From JAABRU01 sp964505535 (GTDB lineage Bacteria; Desulfobacterota; Desulfobacteria; Desulfobacterales; Desulfococcaceae): 36,602 nucleotides of DNA. The stretch is taken from NCBI GenBank assembly GCA_964505535.1, contig CAZDIU010000016.1, positions 1 through 36,602 on the forward strand, read 5' to 3'. This document shows positions 25,585 through 32,120 of this stretch, piece after piece (the first letter of the stretch is position 1; each line of letters begins with the position of its first letter). The notes beneath the pieces are model-generated. The model saw only the letters and a program-made list of their open reading frames with translations, searched no databases and was not told where the DNA came from. The position numbers and the translations under genes are program-made.

Positions 25585-26032
25585 ATAATTTTCCCCTGAT
25601 CCCCGCTACATTTTTCCATCTTTCCATCGTAGTCATAATAAAATATCCTTTCTCTTTTAAAACAGATGTTTCTATCACATTTCTGATTTCTTTATCAGAT
25701 AAATCCAACGTACTGAGATATATCTTAAAACAGCCTCAATATACCGAAGTCCGTCTTCTGCTTCGATCATTTCCTGCATCAAAGAAAAAATGGCAGGCAG
25801 TTTTTCAATTATATCCGGGATCATCTGCCAGACGCACGGAATAGAGAATGTCGGAAAAATAATCTTTCAGATCCTTTTCGATAAAGGAATCCTTGGAGAT
25901 TTCCAGATTGCTGAAATCCAGCAGCCTGACCACATCTTCCGGAAGATAATTTCTCAGAAAATCCGCAACCACGGCTTTGTCGCTCCAGATTTCTCTGAAA
26001 AGTTTGTCATGGGGATTGACAATGTTCTGCAA
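25571..26032 (-). pseudogene. Rpn-family (PDDEXK) recombination-promoting nuclease remnant
   Basis: From about 26032 the frame reads QNIVNPHDKLFREIWSDKAV, then FLRNYLPEDVVRLLDFSNLE and KDSFIEKDLKDYFSDILYSV, the typical N-terminus of Rpn/YhgA-like putative transposase-nucleases. It then stops at 25805 (DDPGYN). In shifted frames IEKLPAIFSLMQEMIEAEDG, YIEAVLRYIS and MTTMERWKNVAGIRGKLYDH follow, which fit the C-terminal part of the same family. The catalytic core is largely deleted and at least two frameshifts are needed, so it is broken. It is fused onto the end of the truncated ATPase. Confidence 0.72.
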
Positions 26033-27242
26033 TAAGCGGAAACAGGGGCAGAATTTTTTCCAGCATACCGGACAGGGGCTGATCCCCCAGGAAATAATCA
26101 TAAAGATATTCAATGCCCAGTACAGGCAGGGTTCCGGCATCCGCATCCATGCTTTGAGAAGAAAGGAAAGCCGGAAGTGCATTGGGTTCTCCCCCGCAGA
26201 GAAAGGCAAAGAGAGTCCGGTCATTCTGTGCAAAACGGATGCAGAGTTCCGGGAGCAGCAGAGCGGTCAGGGGATGCAGGGGATAAAAGCTCCGAATATC
26301 TTCGGCCCCGATGCCCCGGAATTCTGTCAGGTCAAGGTCTGTGATTTGCTGATAACAGGCATGGGCCCAGGCCCGGATCATTTTTCCGCTTTGTTCTTTT
26401 TCCTCTTTCCGTACCAGGGTGTTCTGAATAAAACGGAGCATCTGCAGTTTCGGTTCCACAAAAACCACATCCTCAAAACGGCCCTGCACCTTGCCCCATT
26501 CCTGAATCTGCCGCTGTGAAAAGCCGGAAGCGTATTCGTCAAATGCCTGATGCAGACAGACCCAGAGAAAAATATCTTCAGCCTCGGCCAGGGTCTGGAC
26601 AATGAAAATATCCCCCTGATCCGGGTGTTTTGCCATGTATTCCAGATTCTTTCCGAATTCATCAATGACAAGGGCAATGGGGGTTCCGGCTGCCCGTGCG
26701 GTTTCGGCAAAAAGTCCGGCCAGAACCTGTGCATCTGTTTTTTCCTGTGAAAGCAGCGCTTCGGTTTGACGGATTAATTCCTGTTTTTGCGATTCTGGAA
26801 GAGTGCCGCCCTGCATCAGGGCACGGTGCAGGCCTTTTGCAAGGGTACGGTTGACGGACTGAAACGCTGCCGTCACCGGGATGCGAAACAGACCTTTGCT
26901 TCTGATACGCCGGTTCTTCAGCACATTTTCAAATTTTTCGGCCAAATCCGCATGTTCCCTCAACAGGATTTTCCGGGCCGACTGCGAATCTCTGTCACTG
27001 CCCGGCCCGCAAAGGGATAACAGAAAATTGGAAAAAGCGGATTTGCCCATGCCGTAAGGACCGGTCAGGGACCAGGCAGATATTTTTTCCCCGTTCAGTC
27101 CGGAAACCAGGCGACTGATGATTTCCAGTCCTTTTCCGGTCAGCAGGTACTGACGCAGGGTATTTTCATCCCCCATATCCCGTTCCAGGTTTACAGACCG
27201 GGCCACAGCCGTGTTCGGTGTTATGATTTCGGATAAGAGCAT
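26007..27242 (-). pseudogene. Truncated BrxC/PglY-like P-loop ATPase
   Basis: A 411-residue open frame with Walker A GPYGMGKSAFSNFLL, a Walker B-like stretch PIALVIDEFGKNLE, and FYPLHPLTALLLPELCIRFA plus RTLFAFLCG, which parallel FPIHPFTAYLCTFIVRNIGS in the BREX brxC product. BrxC-type proteins are usually over 1000 residues. Here the frame ends exactly where the Rpn fragment begins, at a point matching roughly one third of BrxC (YLYDYFLGDQPL against YLWDFFMSELER). The remainder is therefore probably lost. The visible part is undamaged and might still be made. It lies 52 bases after a canonical DUF4007 gene, suggesting an older second defence locus. Confidence 0.7.
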
Positions 27243-27294
27243 GTGGTATACTTTATGATTGAATTGGAATTAATTTTGTATTAATTTGAATAGA

Positions 27295-28242
27295 TTAAAT
27301 ATTATCTTCATAATATTGCCCAAGCAGATTCCGATACAGCATATCGGGTTCTGCTTCAAACTGCAACTGACGGTTCCCGTAGGATTCAGTAAAAATAATC
27401 CCGTCTGTATCCGCGGCACTCCGTTCCAGACGGTTGCCGATATCGCTTTCCGAGAGTTTGAAGACCGCACCGGGGCTGTTGAATCCGTAAGCCAGGCGGT
27501 TCAGGGACAGACTTTTCCGCTCCGGCTGCATGATATGCGCATATTCGCAGCAGGTCGCCAGAAAAACCGGATCTGGCAGTTCCGGTTTTTCATTGAGATG
27601 AAAGCGGAATGTCTGATGCTGTTCACCGGGAACCAGCAGCCCCAGACGGGTGAAGGGGCATTCAATTTCTTCCGAATTCTGTCTTCCGGCAGGCGCGTAC
27701 ATGCGGATAAAACAGGAAGCGTCTTTCTGAAAAGAAGAATCGGAATATTTCTGAAATTCCGGGATATTCTTTTTCTGATCAGCCAGCACGGATGTCAGAT
27801 CCGCAGCGGAAAACGCATTTCCCCCGCCCAGATTGATGATAACTGACCAGGCCGCAGCAATAAAAGGCGGGGTAAAAAGTTTCCAGTGCAGCAGCCATAA
27901 ACTGGCCGGGTCTTCCAGAAAAGGGTCCCAACCGTCATCGGAAAGCAAAGCCCTGCCGAAATCCGTAACCTGCATGGGGCCGCTGACACGGGGCGTATCC
28001 CCGCTGCTCTCCGAATCAATGACCTTACAGGCCATGCACCAGAAGCGGATGGCCCGGACCATATTCTTCCCGACACCCAGTTTTTCAATGGCATCGTCCG
28101 CATCAAAGATACCGGGGTCGCTTTCCGCGCCGTTAAAACCGTGAACCCGGTCAAACCCTTTTTTCAGCCACCCGTAACGGGGACAGAAGGTTTCATGCCG
28201 GGCGAAAAAGCCCTTCGTCAGAAGATGAGAATATTTATCCAT
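27295..28242 (-). CDS. DUF4007 family protein
   Basis: The protein has 315 residues with the classic DUF4007 beginning: GFFARHETFCPRYGWLKKGF, then DADDAIEKLGVGKNMVRAIR and FWCMACKVID, then DDGWDPFLEDPASLWLLHWK. Later CPFTRLGLLVP and GAVFKLSESDIGNRLE also match the family. Function is unknown; it is found in defence neighbourhoods with PAPS-reductase-like proteins and large ATPases. Here it precedes the truncated BrxC-like ATPase, which suggests a shared operon whose remaining genes have been lost. The gene looks intact, though its ribosome site is weak. Confidence 0.82.
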   Translation of the reverse strand: MDKYSHLLTKGFFARHETFCPRYGWLKKGFDRVHGFNGAESDPGIFDADDAIEKLGVGKNMVRAIRFWCMACKVIDSESSGDTPRVSGPMQVTDFGRALLSDDGWDPFLEDPASLWLLHWKLFTPPFIAAAWSVIINLGGGNAFSAADLTSVLADQKKNIPEFQKYSDSSFQKDASCFIRMYAPAGRQNSEEIECPFTRLGLLVPGEQHQTFRFHLNEKPELPDPVFLATCCEYAHIMQPERKSLSLNRLAYGFNSPGAVFKLSESDIGNRLERSAADTDGIIFTESYGNRQLQFEAEPDMLYRNLLGQYYEDNI

Positions 28243-28418
28243 TTGATTTATTTTATAATTACAGTTGGATTATGCTTCGGTGACGGCCAGTTGATCCGGT
28301 CGAAACCCCAATCTGCTGTTTAACTGCATTGGAAGTAGGCAGTTGAATTTTAACATGCTGATTTTTTTACAGGAGTGAATGTTTGCACGACTCAAAGCGG
28401 ATTCTCTGAAAATCAAAC

Positions 28419-28438
28419 AGTTGGAAAACCAACTGTGC
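28419..28438. repeat. Short perfect hairpin
   Basis: ACAGTTGG, four A residues, then CCAACTGT: an 8-base perfect stem. No T-run follows, so it is not an obvious terminator. Isolated; purpose unknown. Confidence 0.6.
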
Positions 28439-28647
28439 AACTCCCCCTCATATGTTTCAGCAGGTTTTCCGGCAGTTGATTCCGCTTTTTTTCCGGCCTG
28501 CTGATAAATCTGCGGATTCGGGATCCGGCAGATTTTTCCGTATCAGTTTCTTCCTGACCTTCCCGGATCCCACAGAATCTTCGTCCTGTTTTTTCAGAAC
28601 ATACGCATTGCGTTGTCAACTTTGATTTTATGTGCTGAAGTGTCCGG

Positions 28648-28682
28648 AAAACCTGATTTTTGGGAAAAATCCGGTTTTTGCA
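28648..28682. repeat. Degenerate copy of the CCGG hairpin family
   Basis: Arms around CCGGAAAACCTGATTTTT and AAAAATCCGGTTTTT form the same stem as the copies after eno and the copper ATPase, with a few mismatches. It could still fold, but no gene ends here. Confidence 0.5.
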
Positions 28683-28701
28683 ACTCACAGATTCAAGACT
28701 G

Positions 28702-28779
28702 AGGGTCTGTATGAAAATAAGCTGTTACAAACCCTCAGGGTTTCCGGGCAACTGTACAGGTTATTTTTTTACAGACCCT
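28702..28779. mobile_element. MITE-like element, 78 bases, second copy
   Basis: Begins AGGGTCTGTATGAAAATAAG and ends, read inward from the other side, AGGGTCTGTAAAAAAATAAC, so the outer 10 bases of the two ends are identical. It shares the AAACCCTCAGGGTTTCC centre with the copy at 14677-14759. The flanking bases GACTG and GACAG differ at one position, a possible decayed 5-base target duplication. Confidence 0.72.
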
Positions 28780-28839
28780 GACAGAGCAGTATCATGATAT
28801 TTAAAAGATGCTCAGAAGTCAAGAAGATTGCCTGTCCTG

Positions 28840-28905
28840 ATTTTATGCTCTCCGCAGGCGGCGACCAGTATCAATCAGAATATCTTTCATTGCTTTATGA
28901 TTTCC
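28840..28905 (-). pseudogene. Scrap of a toxin-antitoxin junction
   Basis: The minus strand reads an antitoxin-like tail (EIIKQ, stop) overlapping an ATG at 28890 that starts MKDILIDTG and stops 15 residues on. This closely parallels the antitoxin/PIN junction at 25363-25378 (REIINK..., MEDILMDTD). Only the junction remains. Confidence 0.42.
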
Positions 28906-28974
28906 CTAAAATATGAAGAAACTTTTTTGGCAGACCAATCAGTACTCTGTCAGCCTTGCATCTGTGAGTTGCAA

Positions 28975-29012
28975 CAACCGGATTTTTCCAAAAAATTCTG
29001 TTTTTATGGACA
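28975..29012. repeat. Degenerate hairpin repeat
   Basis: CAACCGGATTTTTCC and AAAAAATTCTGTTTTT are recognisable but decayed arms of the CCGG hairpin family. Confidence 0.35.
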
Positions 29013-29045
29013 GTTAAACGCATAAAAACTAACTTGACAGAGTAT

Positions 29046-29128
29046 CAGACCTCTTTCAGAAATCATGGACTCCCCTTTTGTTGTCTGGAATCATAAGCCT
29101 TTAAAAATATACCTTTGAAAGAAGTCTG
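29046..29128. mobile_element. Possible MITE-like element, 83 bases
   Basis: The left end CAGACCTCTTTCA matches the inward-read right end CAGACTTCTTTCA with one mismatch. The length is similar to the AGGGTCTGTA elements but the ends are unrelated. No clear target duplication. Directly followed by another inverted-repeat element at 29135. Confidence 0.4.
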
Positions 29129-29134
29129 TTATAA

Positions 29135-29233
29135 GTAAGGCAACATAAATTTTCGGGTGTAAAGTCTTCAGAAAAACCGGATTTTTCCGGAAAAATCCGG
29201 TTTTTTTATACCTGAAAATTTTCGGTTGGGTAC
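29135..29233. repeat. Long hairpin repeat (GTAAGGCAAC type), copy A
   Basis: About 99 bases. The core stem is CCGGATTTTTCCGGAAAAATCCGG; outer arms GTAAGGCAACATAAATTTTC and, read inward, GTACCCAACCGAAAATTTTC pair imperfectly. It is about 90% identical to copy B at 30096-30194, and the core matches the terminator hairpins elsewhere. Structure suggests a small transposable or extragenic palindromic repeat. Confidence 0.75.
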
Positions 29234-29390
29234 TTATCATAATACGCTGCATCTCTGCCATTTTGGGATATAAATTTTATCATAAACCGTATTTTTTGCA
29301 TAAAACTTGCATACCTGTCTGACAGGAATATCCAATTCCGGGCAGCAGTGAATATGAACAGTGTTATTTCAGACGGATTTACTTAGTGGG

Positions 29391-29476
29391 TTGTCAAAAA
29401 AGTTCTTTCATATGCAAAGAGTTGAAAATTTCTGACAGACCGGTTTCAGTGTTCACTGTCTGTCCCTGACACCTGA
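29391..29476 (-). repeat. Dispersed repeat, inverted relative to 11556-11668
   Basis: Near-identical over about 75 bases to the reverse complement of the repeat between pyrG and the copper ATPase, including GAGTTGAAAATTTCTGACAG. The two copies point toward each other across the copper ATPase and the whole defence island. Confidence 0.8.
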
Positions 29477-29505
29477 GCACAGGCGGTACATTAAGAAGTT
29501 TAATT

Positions 29506-29655
29506 TCAATGCCGTTTCCTTAAGACTCCCCTCCCTTGAGGGAGGGGCAGGGGGATGGTGAAAACAGTCATAAATTACAGACTGTTGCTTCTCCCATCCT
29601 CTGACCCCCTCCCACCGGTGGGAGGGGAACTTTCTGCTTAAGGAAACGGCATTGA
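29506..29655. mobile_element. 150-base inverted-repeat element
   Basis: Perfect 19-base terminal inverted repeats, TCAATGCCGTTTCCTTAAG at 29506-29524 and its complement at 29637-29655. The interior carries two further GC-rich palindromes (CCCCTCCCTTGAGGGAGGGG and CCCTCCCACCGGTGGGAGGG). There is no coding capacity worth calling. Likely a MITE-like element. Confidence 0.65.
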
Positions 29656-29984
29656 GTTTAATTTCCCTGAAACCAACTGCGTAACGCCTGTACCTGAAAA
29701 ATAATCGATCCTGTGTGTAAAAAAAATTTAAGAACATGGTTTGCAAATGCCGCATCCTTTGGCCGTTTCATTATGTGGAAAAAAATGATATAATAAATTC
29801 AATAAATTAAAAATAAAATGGCAAAGCATGAAAGGTATTAAAATATTTTAGGGTCCCTGTGTAAAATTTTTACATTTTTCATACAGGAAACAGGGGCAGA
29901 GTGAGATTTTTCCCTGCATGAACAATCCAAATTTATGCTCAGGATATTTAAGGGAAGAGGAAGTTCTTAAAATACCGGATGTTT

Positions 29985-30062
29985 CAGATGCCGGGTGTCA
30001 AATTTCAGGAAATAAACACTGAAACATCAAAACCGGTATGTCAGCAGTTTTCAAATCTTTGA
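29985..30062 (+). repeat. Degraded third copy of the 11.6-kb repeat
   Basis: AACACTGAAAC, ACCGGTATGTCAGCAG and TTTTCAAATCTTTGAAA follow the same order as in the copy at 11556-11668, with many differences. Same orientation as that copy. Confidence 0.45.
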
Positions 30063-30095
30063 AAATATTAATTTTTTTATTAAAATTACAACATA

Positions 30096-30194
30096 GTAAG
30101 GCAACATAAATTTTCGGGTGCAAAGTTTTCAGAACAACCGGATTTTTCCGGAAAAAGCCGGTTTTTTTATACCTGAAAACTTTCGGTTGGGTAC
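30096..30194. repeat. Long hairpin repeat (GTAAGGCAAC type), copy B
   Basis: Copy of 29135-29233 in the same orientation, with a mismatch in the core stem (AAAAAGCCGG). It ends about 70 bases before the DUF4382 lipoprotein gene, so it may sit in that gene's promoter region. Confidence 0.75.
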
Positions 30195-30265
30195 TATTGT
30201 ATACAGGTGTTTTAAGGGCATGATGGGCATGCCCAAATCCACAACCTTCAAAGGAGGTATTTTTT

Positions 30266-31756
30266 ATGAAAAAAAACAGAATGTTTGCATGGTTCCTTAT
30301 GCTTGCGGCTGCCCTGTTCCTGGCGGCCTGCAGCAGTAGCAGCAGCAGTAAAAACGGAGAATTATCTTTGGAACTTACAGATGCTGCCACTGCGGATTAT
30401 CAGGCCGTATATGTAAGCATCAAAGAGGTTCAGGTTCAAATGCTCACAGATCCGGCAGGCGGCGAGGAAGCTCCGTGGACAGTGGCCGCTTCCCCCAATG
30501 CCACTTACAACCTGCTGGAACTGGTGAACGGTATTACCGAACCCCTGGGACTGACTGAACTGGAGCCAGGAGAATATTCCCATATGCGTCTTGTTATCGG
30601 GGATACAGCCGATGACGGAGAGAATATTCTGGGAGAAGTCCATCCCTTTGCCAACTATGTTATCCTCCGGGATGGGACCGGTACGGTTCACGAGCTCAAG
30701 ATTCCCAGCGGAAGCACTTCCGGAATCAAAATCATTCACGGCTTTTCCATTGAAGCCAATCAGACCACCAGGCTGGTTCTTGATTTCAATGCCCTGAAAT
30801 CAATCGTGAGAGCCGGAAACAGCGGAAAGTGGCTGCTGAAACCGGTCATCAGCGTTATCAATGCGGATACACGCGGAATGGTTTCCGGCATGGTTACGGA
30901 TAAAGACGGTCAGGCACTGGAAGGGGTGCTGCTCAGCCTCCAGATCAATACCGAAGACGGGGCTGACAGTTCCGTGGCATCCACCATTTCCGACAGCACG
31001 GGCGGTTATACCATCATGGTGGAACCGGGTACTTATACTTTGGTGGCAGCCCTGGAAGGGTATGAAATCGCGTCTGCGGAAGTTATTGTGAAAACCGGTG
31101 AAGAAGTCCTGCAAAATATTGCAATGAATCCTGTGGATACCGGTGAAGTGGAAGGAGAAGTTGAAATTGACGGGGCTGATGATGAACAGCATGTCACCAT
31201 TACCATCACACAGACAGTCAATGCGGAAACCTTTGTGGAAGTGGCTTCGCTGAATATTGTCAATGGCGGAAATTTTCAACTCATTCTCCCCATCGGCATT
31301 TACACAATCATTGCGGTTACACCGGAAAATGAAAATCTGATATTTAAAGGAACACTGGAAATCAACGTTAACCTGACTGTAAATTTCAATATTACACTGG
31401 GTGGAAATGATGATGCGGATGACACCGATGACGCTGATGATGATGCGGACGACACCGATGACGCTGATGATGATGCGGATGACACCGATGCCACTGATGA
31501 TGATGCGGATGACACCGATGACGCTGATGATGGTGCGGATGACACCGATGCCACTGATGATGATGCGGATGACACCGATGACGCTGATGATGCGGATGAT
31601 GGAAAGAAGGTAACGCTCTGCCATAACGGCAATACCATCGAAGTTGCGAAATCGGCTGTGGATGCTCATCTGGCACATGGTGATACGCTTGGTGCATGCG
31701 GTGCTGCGGATAATGACGATGATGACGGTGACGACGATGATGACGATGATGATTAA
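30266..31756 (+). CDS. DUF4382 lipoprotein with carboxypeptidase-regulatory-like domain and Asp-rich repeat
   Basis: The protein has 496 residues; the ATG follows AAAGGAGG. A signal peptide ends in the lipobox LAAC (Cys21), so it is a lipoprotein. Residues about 31-200 fit DUF4382 (LSLELTDAATADYQAVYVSI, GEYSHMRLVIG, TTRLVLDFNALKSIV). Residues about 210-290 are a carboxypeptidase-regulatory-like beta domain (VSGMVTDKDGQALEGVLLSL, YTLVAALEGYE), and a similar domain may follow. About residues 382-446 are six 10-residue Asp-rich units (DDADDTDDAD). After it comes KKVTLCHNGNTIEVAKSAVD and AHLAHGDTLGAC, a motif found near the ends of exported bacterial proteins, and an Asp-rich tail. Likely a surface protein able to bind cations; the ligand is unknown. 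Confidence 0.82.
   Translation: MKKNRMFAWFLMLAAALFLAACSSSSSSKNGELSLELTDAATADYQAVYVSIKEVQVQMLTDPAGGEEAPWTVAASPNATYNLLELVNGITEPLGLTELEPGEYSHMRLVIGDTADDGENILGEVHPFANYVILRDGTGTVHELKIPSGSTSGIKIIHGFSIEANQTTRLVLDFNALKSIVRAGNSGKWLLKPVISVINADTRGMVSGMVTDKDGQALEGVLLSLQINTEDGADSSVASTISDSTGGYTIMVEPGTYTLVAALEGYEIASAEVIVKTGEEVLQNIAMNPVDTGEVEGEVEIDGADDEQHVTITITQTVNAETFVEVASLNIVNGGNFQLILPIGIYTIIAVTPENENLIFKGTLEINVNLTVNFNITLGGNDDADDTDDADDDADDTDDADDDADDTDATDDDADDTDDADDGADDTDATDDDADDTDDADDADDGKKVTLCHNGNTIEVAKSAVDAHLAHGDTLGACGAADNDDDDGDDDDDDDD
31409..31588 (+). repeat. Six 30-base tandem repeats inside the lipoprotein gene
   Basis: Each unit encodes DDADDTDDAD or a close variant (DDADDTDATD, DGADDTDATD). Alternate units carry the same variant, which suggests expansion of a 60-base double unit. 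The 10-codon period keeps the frame, so copy number can change without damage. Confidence 0.88.
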
Positions 31757-31790
31757 TACAGAAATTCATTCATAATTCTCTGCTTACAAA

Positions 31791-31810
31791 GGGCGGTTGA
31801 GAAACCGCCC
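31791..31810 (+). terminator. Hairpin after the lipoprotein gene
   Basis: GGGCGGTT, a 3-4 base loop, then AACCGCCC form a GC-rich stem about 35 bases after the stop. The T-run lies about 15 bases further on, so it is a weak intrinsic terminator at best. Confidence 0.4.
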
Positions 31811-32120
31811 TGAATATCCCCGAGTGTTTTTTTCTGCATCATCAGCCGATTTGACCCGCTATCGGAAATCCCTTTAAAAAAGGATGAAACCGGACGGAGA
31901 ACCTGAGACCCTGCCTCCCTGTGGAAGGGAAACCGCAGGCTCACCCGGTGCTGAAAAATGGCGGTACTGCATCAAATCAATGGCGAATCGGGATCACGCC
32001 ATCATCGTCATACCCGCGAAAGCATGTATCCGAAAGTGTGTGAAAATACTGGATTCCGGTTTTCGACCGGATGACGGGTCAGAAAGACAGTTTCCTGATT
32101 TTTGGAAGAGCCGGGCAAGG
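31811..32120. other. Intergenic with a degraded palindromic repeat
   Basis: No supported gene. Around 32005-32090, CGTCATACCCGCGAAAGC faces GGATTCCGGTTTTCGACCGG followed by ATGACG, the look of a decayed extragenic palindromic repeat. Confidence 0.35.

Larger units (their letters stand above)
28243..30265. other. Gene-free, repeat-rich stretch
   Basis: About 2 kb without a supported gene. It holds at least five separate inverted-repeat elements, a dispersed repeat in inverted orientation to 11.6 kb, and a scrap of a toxin-antitoxin junction, listed individually. The rest (28243-28410, 29690-29980) is AT-rich with nothing I can name. It behaves like a landing zone for small mobile repeats at the edge of the defence island. 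Confidence 0.65.

Noticed and set aside
29453..29755. 100-residue open frame on the minus strand
   Set aside because: It reads through the 150-base inverted-repeat element; the PSHRWEGVRG and HHPPAPPSREG stretches are translations of its palindromes.
31409..31588. Tandem repeat that at first sight could suggest a CRISPR array
   Set aside because: Units are 30 bases without spacers, lie in frame inside a coding gene and encode an acidic stalk.
30800..31678. 292-residue frame and several His- or Ser-rich frames across the lipoprotein gene
   Set aside because: They come from the Asp-codon repeat read in other frames; the plus-strand gene has a signal peptide, ribosome site and recognised domains.
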